64,000 nt of DNA, taken from the NCBI GenBank assembly GCA_019637645.1, contig JAHBVH010000036.1, positions 1-64,000 on the forward strand. Reading direction: 5' to 3'. This DNA comes from Caldilineaceae bacterium (GTDB taxonomy: Bacteria; Chloroflexota; Anaerolineae; Caldilineales; Caldilineaceae). The position numbers and the translations under genes are program-made. A model generated the notes under the pieces. The model was not told where the DNA came from and ran no database searches. It saw only the letters and a program-made list of their open reading frames with translations. This document shows positions 19,820 to 31,247 of the stretch, one piece after another (position 1 is the stretch's first letter; the number at the start of each line of letters is the position of its first letter).

Positions 19820-20826
19820 TAGTCATACTCCTCGCGGAAGCGCGATACCAAGATCCGGCTGAGGATATTGAGCCCCAAAGTCATTAAAAAGAGCAAGAGG
19901 CCAATCGAAAAGAGACTCGTGTAGTCGAGCGAGCCATAGCTCAAATCGCCGCCGCTAATGCGCACAATGTGCCCTGTCATGGTTTCGCCAGCCTTAAAGG
20001 GGTTAAAAGCCGCACCATTCGCCAGGGCATCCCCCCAACTACTAAAGTTGCGTGGCCCGGCACCGGCGGCAATGGCAACCACCATGGTCTCGCCGACAGC
20101 ACGTGAAACGGCCACAATAAAGGCCGCGGAAATCCCCGACAACGCCGCGGGCAAGACAATCCGCAACGCCGTTTCAAGCTTGGTGGCGCCAATGCCATAG
20201 GCCGCTTGGCGCAATGCTTGGGGTACAGCGGTCAAGGCATCTTCACTCATGGAGGTCACTAGGGGTAAAATTAAAATACCAATGACAATCCCAGCAGAAG
20301 CATTGTTATAAATTTCAACGACATTTTTTCCAAAAATTGATTGTAAGAGGGGCGTCATAAAAGTTAACGCGAAATAGCCATAAACCACGGTGGGCACCCC
20401 AGCCAGCACTTCCAACATGGGCTTGAGCCAGCCGCGGACCCGTGGCGAGGCATATTCACTCAGGTAAATGGCAATCATTAAACCCAACGGCAAGGCAACC
20501 AACATCGCCATCAGGCTTGTCAACAGCGTGGCAATGACCAGTGGCCAGATCCCAAACCGTAAGATGGCAGGCTGCCACATAATGCCCGTCACAAATTCAC
20601 GCACCGTCACTTCGGCATTGCGAAAAAAGAGCCAGGATTCTTCGCCCAGCACAATGATGATGCCAATGGTTGTTAAGATCGAAAGCGCGCCACAGACAAA
20701 CAGAAAGCTCTGGATGACTGTTTCACCCAGACGATAGCGACGCCGTAAATTCAAAGGCTGCGACTTGACGTGGTCCGCTGCGGCGTCAAGCGGTTGAGCG
20801 CGGCTCATGCCTAATTCACCTTGCAT
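19819..20826 (-). CDS. pstC: PstC, phosphate ABC transporter permease
   Basis: This 335-residue permease pairs with PstA to form the membrane channel for phosphate. It has a polar N-terminus, TM1 at about 37-60 and at least five further helices, with the EAA-type coupling loop [20 protein letters not shown] and the PstC-typical [14 protein letters not shown]. The length is normal and, unlike PstA, no extra domain is inserted. The ATG at 20826 is preceded by AAAAGGAG. Its stop shares one base with the pstA start. It follows pstS after a 248-base gap containing an intrinsic terminator. Confidence 0.95.
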   Translation of the reverse strand: MQGELGMSRAQPLDAAADHVKSQPLNLRRRYRLGETVIQSFLFVCGALSILTTIGIIIVLGEESWLFFRNAEVTVREFVTGIMWQPAILRFGIWPLVIATLLTSLMAMLVALPLGLMIAIYLSEYASPRVRGWLKPMLEVLAGVPTVVYGYFALTFMTPLLQSIFGKNVVEIYNNASAGIVIGILILPLVTSMSEDALTAVPQALRQAAYGIGATKLETALRIVLPAALSGISAAFIVAVSRAVGETMVVAIAAGAGPRNFSSWGDALANGAAFNPFKAGETMTGHIVRISGGDLSYGSLDYTSLFSIGLLLFLMTLGLNILSRILVSRFREEYD

Positions 20827-21006
20827 CCTGTTACTCCTTTTCTTGAGCGCCTGCTGAAAGCATTAAATCCATCATCTTGTTAGAGAACAAAACAATAAGG
20901 CCAACCGAGCAGGCAATAACGGCAGGGGTAGAAAATTTTGACCTACGCGCAAGGCTCGGCTTGCCACACGAGACCGGCCGCGCGTGGTGCAAGTCCTAAT
21001 GATAAC

Positions 21007-21036
21007 AAAAAGAGGGAGGGGAAAGACCCCCTCCCC
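21007..21036 (-). terminator. Intrinsic terminator between pstS and pstC
   Basis: On the minus strand GGGAGGGGG and CCCCTCCC arms are followed by CTCTTTTTG. The site lies about 40 bases after the pstS stop and before pstC. It would let pstS mRNA exceed the permease message. A second hairpin with arms CTAGCC and GGCTAG lies at 21046-21068. Confidence 0.75.
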
Positions 21037-21074
21037 GTGCATCACCTAGCCCCACGCGGGTTGGCTAGTGAGCC

Positions 21075-22157
21075 TTATGGTAGCACAGCCGACAAAGCGC
21101 CTTTGGCCGCGTTGAGGGCCTCTTCGCTAGCTGGGAAGTAGCCCACTTCTTCGATGACTTCGTTGACATGTGTCAGGAAGAAGTTGATAAAGGCCCCAAC
21201 CTGTGGCTTTTCCTGAATGATGGTCGCATCGGAGTAGATGAAGAGCGGGCGAGCTAAGGCATATTCGCCGCCTTCGACACTCTCATAGGTCGGTTCGACA
21301 CCATCAATGTTCAGAATATTCAGGAGGTCCGCATTTTCCTGGTAGTAGGCGTAGCCAAAGAAGCCGATGGCATATTCACTGCCTTCCACACCTTGCACCA
21401 ACACGTTATCATCTTCGCTCAACTGGGTGCTGGGGGCGGCTAACAACGGTTCGGCGTTGTCTTCCAAAACTTCTTCGACAAAGTAATCGAAGGTGCCGCT
21501 GTCGGTGCCGGGGATGAAGCGTTGAATCGGCTCAGCCGGCCAGCTCGGATCAACATCGGACCAGTTGACTGCGGTAAAGATCTGGGCCAGTTGTTCTAGC
21601 GTCACATCGGTTGCCCAGTCATTGGCTGGGTTGACCACAACGGCCAGTGCATCGGTGCCGACGCGGAATTCAATCGGCGTGCGGCCAATGGTGGCGCAGT
21701 TGGCGATTTCTTCTTCGTTGATACCACGGCTGGCATTGGCAATGTCGGTCTCACCAGCCACACAGAAGCGCTCTAAACCAGCACCAGAACCGATGCTGTC
21801 AATGGTGATGTTTCCGGCATAACCTTCATCGGTGAAACGCTCGGCAATGGCTTCAGAAAGCGGATAGACCGTGGAGCTACCAGCCACAATAATGTCGCCA
21901 GTCACTTCCAAGGGATTGACTTCGGGCAATTCTACCGTTTCGCCCGTTGCCGCGGTTTCGACGGTGGCGGTGGTGGTTTCGGTCGTGGTCGTCGTCTCGG
22001 TGCTGGTCACCGCTTCGGTGGCAGCCACTTCTTCGGTAGCAGGCGCTTCGGTGGCCGTTGCTTCAACAACGGCGGCAGGCGCTGGGGCGGCTGGCGCACA
22101 GGCTGCCAACCAGAAAACTAATACGAAAGGCACGAGTACGAATGCTATTCGGCGCAT
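21075..22157 (-). CDS. pstS: PstS, phosphate-binding lipoprotein
   Basis: The 360-residue product is a periplasm-side or cell-surface phosphate receptor. A lipoprotein signal ends in WLAAC with the lipidated Cys at residue 20. A Thr/Glu/Ala-rich linker runs to about residue 93. The PBP-like fold follows, with [11 protein letters not shown] for phosphate contact, [18 protein letters not shown], and TDSGTFDYFVEEVL in the second contact loop. The C-terminal half has [12 protein letters not shown] and EEVGYFPAS. These same blocks recur, in swapped order, within PstA. AGGAG precedes the ATG. TTAACA boxes lie about 275-310 bases upstream. Confidence 0.95.
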   Translation of the reverse strand: MRRIAFVLVPFVLVFWLAACAPAAPAPAAVVEATATEAPATEEVAATEAVTSTETTTTTETTTATVETAATGETVELPEVNPLEVTGDIIVAGSSTVYPLSEAIAERFTDEGYAGNITIDSIGSGAGLERFCVAGETDIANASRGINEEEIANCATIGRTPIEFRVGTDALAVVVNPANDWATDVTLEQLAQIFTAVNWSDVDPSWPAEPIQRFIPGTDSGTFDYFVEEVLEDNAEPLLAAPSTQLSEDDNVLVQGVEGSEYAIGFFGYAYYQENADLLNILNIDGVEPTYESVEGGEYALARPLFIYSDATIIQEKPQVGAFINFFLTHVNEVIEEVGYFPASEEALNAAKGALSAVLP

Positions 22158-22431
22158 TTGAAATATTACTCCTTCAATTCATGAGTCATCGCGATTGTTA
22201 ACAATAATCTTGACAAACTTTAATCTGGACTGTCAATCAAGTCGGTATCATGGACAATGTCTGGGAATCCTTTTTACCTACGTCTTTACCTACGTCAACT
22301 TGTCTTCAGTCGTTAGCTTTTACGACAATCCTACCATTCATTACATGCGTCATACGTGCGATAGAGTTAGCTGTTGTAGAGTTAGCTGAGAAGTCAGTCA
22401 AGCTGCTTCTATAGGTAGAATAACGAATCTT

Positions 22432-22470
22432 TGTTAACAAGCTGAGCGCTCATTGTTAATTGATTGTTAA
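22432..22470 (-). promoter_or_regulatory. Candidate Pho boxes upstream of pstS
   Basis: Read on the minus strand, TTAACA occurs at 22470-22465, 22459-22454 and 22437-22432. The first two start 11 bases apart and the third is exactly 22 bases further, so all share one helix face. A degenerate unit fills the missing slot. This matches the known direct-repeat layout of PhoP boxes in Firmicutes. Confidence 0.7.
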
Positions 22471-22669
22471 TAGCGGGTAAAACGATTTTAACAATAACCA
22501 GAAATGCGCCAATGCAAAGCTAGCGCTGACAGGCTTTGAGAGCCGATCAGCGCTGCGGGAATTGAGCAACGGTTATGGGGAAAGTTCGCTGAAAAAGCAA
22601 GCGCGGGAGCAAACCGGAAGGGTAACGGCGGGAGCGGCAGCGGCCATTCGTAGCCTTATGCAATAGGGA

Positions 22670-24638
<1,969 letters not shown>

Positions 24639-24659
24639 GGATCAACTTGTTAACAAAGC

Positions 24660-24744
24660 GAGGCGTTATGCAGTTGGTTGGTACTACCCAAGCCCAGACA
24701 GACCTTCCAAACCCATCTAGCCTTGTCCAAGTGCGTAGCTCCTA
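24660..24744. repeat. MITE-like element, decayed copy
   Basis: The ends GAGGCGTTATGCAGTTGG and, reverse-complemented, TAGGAGCTACGCACTTGG keep the family pattern and the 85-bp spacing. The inner hairpin is largely lost. It lies just upstream of the sensor kinase gene. Confidence 0.7.
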
Positions 24745-24760
24745 AGTATATACAGCTAAA

Positions 24761-24800
24761 TTAACAATGATCCATGAGAATTTTTAACATTTGGTTAACA
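24761..24800 (+). promoter_or_regulatory. Candidate Pho boxes upstream of the kinase gene
   Basis: TTAACA occurs on the plus strand at 24761, 24784 and 24795. The last two are 11 bases apart and the first is 23 bases before the second. They lie about 120-160 bases upstream of the kinase start. The orientation is opposite to the boxes near pstS. Confidence 0.6.
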
Positions 24801-24812
24801 ATGCACCATAAC

Positions 24813-24840
24813 AAAAAGGCCAGCCTCGGCAAGGCCAGCC
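24813..24840 (-). terminator. Intrinsic terminator after the PhoB-like gene
   Basis: On the minus strand the arms GGCTGGCCT and AGGCTGGCC pair with two G-U pairs around a TGCCG loop and are followed by TTTTTG. The regulator and kinase genes are therefore likely separate transcripts. Confidence 0.75.
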
Positions 24841-24881
24841 TTCGCTTTGTCGATACCCCTAGGCCCCTATGCTATCGCGGC

Positions 24882-25616
24882 CTAGCCATCAAAACGATAG
24901 CCAATCCCCCGTACCGTCACCAAACGGGTGGGGTTGGCCGCATCATCCTCAATCTTTTCGCGCAGCCAACGGACATGCACATCCACCGTGCGGCTGCCGC
25001 CATCATAATCCCACCCCCAAACCCGCTCCAGAATCAAGTCGCGGCTGAGGACAATGCCCTTGTTACGCGCCATAAAAACCAAGAGATCAAACTCTTTGGG
25101 CTTGAGGTGAAATACATTCTCCTGAAAGACGACTTCGCGCCGGCTCAGATCGATGACGAGATCCGTAAAGAGCAACCGTTCCAGGGGAAAATCCGCTTGG
25201 ACCACCTCCTGTTGGCTAGCCGAAACTTCCTCGCGCACGAGGCGCACACGGCGCAGCAACGCTTTGACCCGTGCCACCAATTCGCGCATGCTAAAGGGCT
25301 TGGTCATATAATCATCTGCGCCGACCTCCAAGCCCACGATCTTATCAATCTCATCAGCCTTGGCTGTTAGAAAGAGAATCGGCACACTCATTTCTTGGCG
25401 CAAAATCCGACAAACTTCAAAGCCATCTAATCCGGGCAACATAATATCCAAGACCATTAGATCCGGAGTTTGTTGCCGCGCCAATTCCAGCGCCTTGACA
25501 CCATCTTTGGCCGTACTCACGCTGTAGCCTTGTTTGGTTAGATTATACTCCAACGTATCCAACAAAGCTGGCTCATCTTCTACTACAAGCACCTTTGGAT
25601 TTACCATAGCTGTCAT
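24882..25616 (-). CDS. phoB: PhoB/OmpR-family response regulator
   Basis: The 244-residue protein has a REC domain with the acidic pair VVEDEP, phosphoacceptor Asp57 in [11 protein letters not shown], and Lys in DDYMTKPF. A winged-helix OmpR/PhoB DNA-binding domain fills about residues 150-244 ([40 protein letters not shown]). The linker between the domains is long, with Glu/Gln. Its position upstream of a PhoR-like kinase and pstSCAB-phoU makes it the likely activator that binds the TTAACA boxes. The assignment as PhoB rests on context, since the family is large. Confidence 0.88.
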   Translation of the reverse strand: MTAMVNPKVLVVEDEPALLDTLEYNLTKQGYSVSTAKDGVKALELARQQTPDLMVLDIMLPGLDGFEVCRILRQEMSVPILFLTAKADEIDKIVGLEVGADDYMTKPFSMRELVARVKALLRRVRLVREEVSASQQEVVQADFPLERLLFTDLVIDLSRREVVFQENVFHLKPKEFDLLVFMARNKGIVLSRDLILERVWGWDYDGGSRTVDVHVRWLREKIEDDAANPTRLVTVRGIGYRFDG

Positions 25617-26013
25617 GCGTTCTCAAATCCTTACCTACGCGTCGCCCCTTGCCAGCAAAGCCCCTCCACAGCGGCACTCTGCCCCAGAGCAACGCTATCC
25701 GATTTTCCGTTCAGCTACTCTCTACCTACAGCATGGACTCTATCGTGATCGGTGCAAGGGCATTATAGACGGGGGATCCAGCAGTGCCAAATTTACCAGG
25801 ATCTGTTTACAAATTTACCCATATTTTTTGTAAACGCCGCCAGCATGAGCAAGACTGACACGATCCGAATGAAGCTTATACCCCAACGTGGGTCGCTCGC
25901 CCCTGATCCCCTGCTGGCGAAAGCAAAGCTCGGTTTGCCCACAGTTGGGAGAATGATCAAGGGAGTGATAAGATGGGCAACCAGCAACGCCGTTCATTCC
26001 ACAGGAGTTTATC
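25617..26013. other. Intergenic region between PhoB-like and deaminase genes
   Basis: The 397 bases lie between divergent genes. An inverted repeat with arms GTTTACAAA (25805-25813) and TTTGTAAAC (25827-25835) could be an operator. I see no gene here. Confidence 0.45.
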
Positions 26014-27405
26014 ATGACCATACGCCTGATTCAGCATGCCGAAACCCTCTTGACCATGGATAGCGAACGCCGCGAAATTCGCGATGGCGCAGTGGTGATC
26101 GAAGAGAACCAGATCATTTGGGTTGGCCCCAGCACAGCCATACCAACTCACCTCGCCGAGCAAGCCACCGAGCGGATCAATGCCCAGGGGCGGTTGGTCA
26201 TGCCTGGGCTGGTGAATACGCACCACCATTTCTACCAAACCTTAACACGCGTCATCCCTGCCGCGCAAGATGCGGTTCTTTTTGACTGGCTCAAAACCCT
26301 CTACCCCATTTGGGCCGAGCTAACCCCCGCTGATGTCCGGATCAGCACCCAACTTGCACTGACCGAGTTGTTGCTTAGCGGCTGTACCACCAGCAGCGAC
26401 CATCACTATCTTTGGCCGAATGGCTCTCGGTTGGACGATCAGTTCGAAGCGGCGGCGCTGGTCGGTGTGCGCTTTCATGGGGCACGCGGTAGTATGAGCT
26501 TGGGTGAGAGCCAAGGCGGCCTTCCCCCGGATCGCGTTACAGAGAGCGAAGCCGCCATTCTCCACGACAGTCGGCGCGTCGTAGAAAGCTACCATGATGC
26601 CAGCCGCTTTGCCATGCGCCGCGTCGTGCTGGCCCCCTGTAGCCCCTTTAGCGTCACCGCCGATCTCATGCGGGAGAGTGCGGCCTTGGCGCGCAGTTTT
26701 GGCCCGGCCCAGAATGTTCACCTCCACACGCACTTGGCCGAAACCCAAGATGAAGAAGCCTTTTGTCTTGAACGCTTTGGTTATCGCCCCGGTGATTACG
26801 CCGAAATTTTGGATTGGACGGGCGATGATGTGTGGCATGCCCACTGTGTCCACCTGAACGCCGCCGAGATTCAACAATTTGCCCACACCCACACCGGCGT
26901 GGCCCACTGCCCCACGAGCAATATGCGCCTAGCCAGTGGCATTGCCCCCATTCGAGCCATGCTCGATGCCGGTGTCCCCGTCGGGTTGGGGGTGGACGGC
27001 AGCGCCAGCAATGATAGCAGCCACATGTTGGCCGAAGCGCGCCAAGCCCTGCTCCTGCAACGTGTGTTAGGGAATCCTTTGGCGATGAAGGCGCGCGAAG
27101 CCTTGGCCTTGGCGACGATTGGCGGGGCAGCAGTCTTGGGGCGAGACGACATTGGGGCCATTGCGCCGGGCATGGCTGCCGATATCATCGCGTTTGATCT
27201 TACCACCATCGATTATGCGGGCGGAGCCGTGCATGATCCAGTGGCGGCGCTGGTCTTCTGTGCGCCCCAAAAGGTCGATTTTGTCATGGTCAATGGACGA
27301 ATGTTGGTTAAGGCGGGGCAACTTCTGGGCCGCGAGCTGCCCGGATTAGCCGAAGAACACAATCGGGCGGCTCGTCAGTTGCTACAGAGGGCTGGGGTTG
27401 CGTGA
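26014..27405 (+). CDS. 8-oxoguanine deaminase-like amidohydrolase
   Basis: This 463-residue enzyme belongs to the AtzB/TrzN branch of the amidohydrolase superfamily. The first metal motif is in VNTHHHFYQ (about residue 70). The segments GARGSMSLGESQGGLPPD, VLAPCSPFSV, LHTHLAET, HCVHLNAAEI and GLGVDGSASND resemble those of 8-oxoguanine deaminases, which turn 8-oxoguanine into urate in purine salvage or clean-up. Ligands are the N-terminal HxH, His in LHTHLAE, His in WHAHCVH and Asp in GVDGS. CAGGAG precedes the ATG. It stands alone and is followed by a palindrome shared with a convergent gene. Related triazine or cytosine-type deaminases are the alternative. Confidence 0.82.
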   Translation: MTIRLIQHAETLLTMDSERREIRDGAVVIEENQIIWVGPSTAIPTHLAEQATERINAQGRLVMPGLVNTHHHFYQTLTRVIPAAQDAVLFDWLKTLYPIWAELTPADVRISTQLALTELLLSGCTTSSDHHYLWPNGSRLDDQFEAAALVGVRFHGARGSMSLGESQGGLPPDRVTESEAAILHDSRRVVESYHDASRFAMRRVVLAPCSPFSVTADLMRESAALARSFGPAQNVHLHTHLAETQDEEAFCLERFGYRPGDYAEILDWTGDDVWHAHCVHLNAAEIQQFAHTHTGVAHCPTSNMRLASGIAPIRAMLDAGVPVGLGVDGSASNDSSHMLAEARQALLLQRVLGNPLAMKAREALALATIGGAAVLGRDDIGAIAPGMAADIIAFDLTTIDYAGGAVHDPVAALVFCAPQKVDFVMVNGRMLVKAGQLLGRELPGLAEEHNRAARQLLQRAGVA

Positions 27406-27418
27406 TTGGTGGGATGTG

Positions 27419-27451
27419 AGACCTGACAGGTTTTGCAAACCTGTCAGGTCT
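27419..27451. repeat. Core palindrome of the MITE family (terminator position)
   Basis: The arms AGACCTGACAGGT and ACCTGTCAGGTCT pair perfectly (13 bp) around a TTTGCAA loop, between two convergent genes. The outer ends of the full element are absent. It may serve as a bidirectional terminator. Confidence 0.8.
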
Positions 27452-27479
27452 TGTGTAACGTACGTGTGTTGCCCTAGAA

Positions 27480-29306
27480 CTACGGGATGATCAGTTGCTG
27501 ACCGACGTAGATGAAGTTGACATTGGCAATGTTGTTGGCGGCGGCTAATGTGTTAACATCCACCCCATACAAATTGCAGATATAGCTCAGTGTCTCACCA
27601 GGCGCGACGGTGTGCGTACGGGCCGCTGGCGCAGGGGCGACGGGTTTCACGACGGCCGGTTTATCGGGGTCGATCGGCTGGACAGGTGCCACCGCAGCAC
27701 AGCCTGGAATGTTGAGTTGCTGACCGACGTAGATGAGATTGGCGTTGCTAATACCATTGGCGGCCATAAGATCATAGATACTCACGCCATAACGTTGCGC
27801 AACCCAGCCCAAAATATCTCCTGGCTGCACGATGTAGAGACAGGCGCTACCGCCTGGCCCTGGCTTTGGCCCCGAAGGTTGGGCGGGCTTGTCAGAGATA
27901 CAACCGCGTAGGCTAATGGCATCCAAGTTCAGATCCATTTCCACCTCGCTCACGCCCCACTTCTTCCAGCCCCGAATAAAGAGGGTAATCTCCGAAGTTT
28001 GAGGGGTAAAGCGGACCGTATAGGTACGAATACCACTGGGGCTGGTGCGGCTTTGAATCTCTCCAAAGTCGACTGTCGTCCAGTTGCTGACTTGCCCCCA
28101 ATCCGTATTATGGCCGGGTAGGTAGCCCCACTGGGCTTCAAAGCGGTAGGGGTCATCTTCGTTGCCCACACCGCGTAGGATGCCTTTGATGGTCAGTTCA
28201 TAGGACTGCCCAGGTTGTAGCCAGCCAATCCGCTGGTAGATCCCAGCATAGCGATCGGCATCAGCCGGATAGATCCCCTTACTGTTGATTTCGATCAACT
28301 GGGCATGGCTGCCTTCGGCAATGACGGGTGACCACTGGTCGTCATAGAAACCGTAATTGGCCGCGCCGCCATTGGTGAAATAGCCCCAACTCTTCCCCAC
28401 ATGACCACCGGCAACGGCATTAAAGCCTTGTTCAAAGCCGCCATTGTAGATCAACTCCTGCATGCTGCAACTGCCGCCCGCCGCCGGTGCGGGTTGGGGT
28501 TGTCCTACAGCAGGGGCATCCGGCGCGGGGCCAGGGCCATAGGTAGGCTTACCATCATGCTGCGTATAGGGTGACGGGCCCGTCAGGGTAATCGTGTCAA
28601 AGTTGACATTAAGCTCTTCTTCCCCGATGCCCCATTTTTTCCAGACGCGGACATAGACTGTGAGATATTTATCTTGGGCCGTAATTTTGGTAGCGTACGC
28701 GCTAAAGCCACCAGGGGCTTCACGGGGATAGTAGCTGTCCCACCCTACGTCGGTCCAATTGGTGACTTTGGACCAATCGGCGTAATGACCGTTAGTCCAA
28801 CCGACCTCGACGCGGTAGCGCCAGGGATCGCCGTCTAGAGAGGTAGTCCGAATCATGCCTTTGAGGTTCAGGGTATATTCGGCCCAATCGACAACCGCCA
28901 CGGTTTGAAAAATGCCCGCATAGCGATCATGTTCTGGGGCGCTAATCCCTTTGGTGTTGATTTCAATCAGCTGGCTGTGGCTGCCATCGGCCACGGTTGA
29001 GGTCCATTGGTCGTCGTAGAAACCATAATTGGCCCCGCCGCCATTGGTGAAACATTGCCAACCAGCCCCTACCATGCCACAACCGGGTTGGTTGCCAAAG
29101 CCCCGCTCAAAGTCGCCATTCTCCAAAACATTGACATAGGAAGCGGCTAGGTGTCCAGGCGAAGCCGCTACAACGGCACTCATCACCACCATGACAACCA
29201 GACTGACATTGATCGACCGACGGATGCGCAGCGGACGTGTCGTCCACCATGAAAAAACGCGGCCCCGTTGTAACTGCTGAAGGGCATGCGCAATGGTTTC
29301 CTGCAT
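27480..29306 (-). CDS. Secreted protein: two NGDFERGF domains and two LysM modules
   Basis: With the ATG at 29306, which has AAGGAGAAG before it, the protein has 608 residues; the frame extends 15 codons further without such a site. A signal or anchor helix covers about residues 33-55. Two copies of a domain of about 180 residues follow, each starting NGDFERGF or NGGFEQGF and holding FTNGG.NYGFYDDQW and HSQLIEIN.KG, then ending in YVRVWKKWG or FIRGWKKWG. These resemble carbohydrate-binding beta-sandwiches but I cannot name the family. Two LysM modules close the protein (YIVQPGDILGWVAQRYGV; HTVAPGETLSYICNLYGV). It is likely a cell-wall-bound glycan binder. A single-domain relative is encoded at 53265-54476. 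Confidence 0.8.
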   Translation of the reverse strand: MQETIAHALQQLQRGRVFSWWTTRPLRIRRSINVSLVVMVVMSAVVAASPGHLAASYVNVLENGDFERGFGNQPGCGMVGAGWQCFTNGGGANYGFYDDQWTSTVADGSHSQLIEINTKGISAPEHDRYAGIFQTVAVVDWAEYTLNLKGMIRTTSLDGDPWRYRVEVGWTNGHYADWSKVTNWTDVGWDSYYPREAPGGFSAYATKITAQDKYLTVYVRVWKKWGIGEEELNVNFDTITLTGPSPYTQHDGKPTYGPGPAPDAPAVGQPQPAPAAGGSCSMQELIYNGGFEQGFNAVAGGHVGKSWGYFTNGGAANYGFYDDQWSPVIAEGSHAQLIEINSKGIYPADADRYAGIYQRIGWLQPGQSYELTIKGILRGVGNEDDPYRFEAQWGYLPGHNTDWGQVSNWTTVDFGEIQSRTSPSGIRTYTVRFTPQTSEITLFIRGWKKWGVSEVEMDLNLDAISLRGCISDKPAQPSGPKPGPGGSACLYIVQPGDILGWVAQRYGVSIYDLMAANGISNANLIYVGQQLNIPGCAAVAPVQPIDPDKPAVVKPVAPAPAARTHTVAPGETLSYICNLYGVDVNTLAAANNIANVNFIYVGQQLIIP

Positions 29307-29836
29307 GAAGGCTTCTCCTTGGATGATGGCGGCATAGCCCAAGCTGAACAACCTTTACGCGGCCAACAAGAGCAAAGGGCACTGGTTCAAATGGGCCTAC
29401 TGCCAGATGATTACGCTGGTGCTCATGGATTAAAGTACCAGAGGATGAGAAATATGTACTTTTTACCGAATGAACAAGCTGCGCTGTTGAATGTACTGCT
29501 GAATCAACCTTTGGTTACTACCACAGGTGATATGCCAGCTCGTAATGGCGTACAAAGGTGATGCCCGGCTGGCCAAGATCAGTAAACGATCAGGCTCGTC
29601 CAGAGTACCTGATTTACTATCACAAGTCGCCGTTGTAAAGAAGATGAAACAGTGACAAGGTTCGCTGCCGCGATTATAGCACCCCACTTTTCAATCTGCA
29701 AGAGGCAGCTTTCGCGGTTTGATCTCGAACACGGTTCATCAACGAATCGACAAAGTGGCGAAAAAGGGCAAGCATTGCGTCAATCCTATGCGCAAAAAAG
29801 CGCATACGCAATAAACGCATAGCAGCTACAAATTTA
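29307..29836. other. Intergenic region after lysK
   Basis: This 530-base region separates the lysK stop from the LysM protein start on the same strand. At its lysK end are nested inverted repeats: TATGCGC/GCGCATA at 29787-29806 within CTATGCG/CGCATAG at 29786-29822, a possible operon end without a T-run. The rest is a long leader without a recognisable element. Confidence 0.5.
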
Positions 29837-31045
29837 TCAGGAAATCGCCAAAAGATCCGGCAAATTACGTAGAGCTTGGGCTAGCACCTGGATAGCAGAC
29901 CAATATTCAGTGAGATTGACATGCTCTTGGGGCGTGTGATCGAGCGAACTATCCCCGGGACCATAGGCCAAGATCGGGCACTGCCAAGCGGGGCCGACAA
30001 CATTCATATCGCTCGTGCCGCTTTTGACCACAAAGCTAGGTCGCGTTTCGGGGGCAATTTCCCGGATGGCGCTTAGGAACGAACGCACTAGAAAGTTGTT
30101 ACGGTCGCCGCGCCAAGCTTGTTCATGGGCGTGGAAATAAAGCGAGAGGGTTGTTAGGGGTCCTTGCAATTCCACGCGGGTGGCCAGAGAAGGCGCGATC
30201 GGGGGCAACGGTTGGGGCGTATTGACCCGCTGTTGCGCCCATTGGAGCAGTTCCGTGGCAAAGCCAGCTGCATCAAACGCCAAGGGCAAGCGAATGCCAA
30301 TTTGGCCCGTAATATGATCATGCATAGCGGCATCGGTCGTCGTCTGCAAGGAACGCAAGCTCGGCAAGAGTTGATCAAAGGTCTTTTCACGCGTCTGGTT
30401 AAATTGAGTAGCATAGGCATTGACCCAATTCCACAGATCAACCGCCACGGTCGCCACCCCAGCATCAGGCCCAGCCGTATGCGCCATGGGCTGACTCGCG
30501 GCAATTTCAATCAACATCCGCCCTTTATAGCCCAGGGTGACCCGCTGCCAACTGCTAGGTTCGCCAATAATACAGGCGTGGGGGATGGGCTCAGTTGCCC
30601 CATCAAAACGGTCGCGGATAAAGCGCGCGCCTTTGCTGGTGGCGGCTTCTTCTTCAACCGCCCCGACCACCACCAAGCGGAGATCGTGCGCGGTGGCCCA
30701 AGCATCGCCAACCAGTGCCGCTGCAGCCACAAAGGTCGCCAAGGGGCCTTTGGCGTCCACCGAGCCACGTCCATAGAGCACCGCGCCATCCCCCTCGCCC
30801 ACAATCTGAACAGGAATGTTGCCCGGAACTGTATCAATATGGCCCAGCAACACAATCGTCTGCTTGGCCGTGACAGGGCCGAGTTCCCCCACCGCGTTAC
30901 CCGCGGCATCGACATAGGCCCGTGCATAACCAAGTTGCCGCATCTGTTGCACCAACCATTGGCTCGCTGCGGCTTCTTGATAGGACAATGAGGGAATGGC
31001 AACTAAACCTTGTAACAGATTGATGGCTTGGGTACGTTCAAGCAT
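29837..31045 (-). CDS. lysK: [LysW]-lysine hydrolase (M20 family)
   Basis: This 402-residue M20 zinc hydrolase would release lysine (or ornithine) from the LysW carrier, the last step of the pathway. The metal motifs are [20 protein letters not shown] and the [11 protein letters not shown] segment with the catalytic Glu; [13 protein letters not shown] is the late substrate-side motif. It is closer in these motifs to LysK/ArgE-like enzymes acting on carrier-bound substrates than to DapE. It is the last gene of the lysine operon, 202 bases after lysJ, and that gap holds two inverted repeats. Confidence 0.88.
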   Translation of the reverse strand: MLERTQAINLLQGLVAIPSLSYQEAAASQWLVQQMRQLGYARAYVDAAGNAVGELGPVTAKQTIVLLGHIDTVPGNIPVQIVGEGDGAVLYGRGSVDAKGPLATFVAAAALVGDAWATAHDLRLVVVGAVEEEAATSKGARFIRDRFDGATEPIPHACIIGEPSSWQRVTLGYKGRMLIEIAASQPMAHTAGPDAGVATVAVDLWNWVNAYATQFNQTREKTFDQLLPSLRSLQTTTDAAMHDHITGQIGIRLPLAFDAAGFATELLQWAQQRVNTPQPLPPIAPSLATRVELQGPLTTLSLYFHAHEQAWRGDRNNFLVRSFLSAIREIAPETRPSFVVKSGTSDMNVVGPAWQCPILAYGPGDSSLDHTPQEHVNLTEYWSAIQVLAQALRNLPDLLAIS

Positions 31046-31097
31046 GATCGCGTCGCTTCTAGGTGAAGAGTCAGGAAAGTAAAAAGGAGCTTCAATT

Positions 31098-31159
31098 TTT
31101 GATCCGCGAAGAAACCGCTCAACACTTTGGGTCTTTTTTGGGTGTCTTCGTGGATCAAA
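31098..31159. repeat. Inverted repeat in the lysJ-lysK gap
   Basis: Arms TTTGATCCGCGAAGA (31098-31112) and TCTTCGTGGATCAAA (31145-31159) pair over 15 bases with one G-U. TCTTCGTGGATCA also occurs at 53160-53172, so this is a dispersed repeat. Confidence 0.7.
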
Positions 31160-31172
31160 TGAGCGTAGAACT

Positions 31173-31242
31173 TATCCTGAAATTGGTTGTGGTTCCCGTC
31201 AAGCCTGCCGTAGCGCGAGGCGGTCACAGAAATTTCAGGATA
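31173..31242. repeat. Second inverted repeat in the lysJ-lysK gap
   Basis: Arms TATCCTGAAATT (31173-31184) and AATTTCAGGATA (31231-31242) are perfect complements, with 46 bases between. With the neighbour at 31098 this fills most of the lysJ-lysK gap. Confidence 0.7.
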
Positions 31243-31247
31243 GATAC

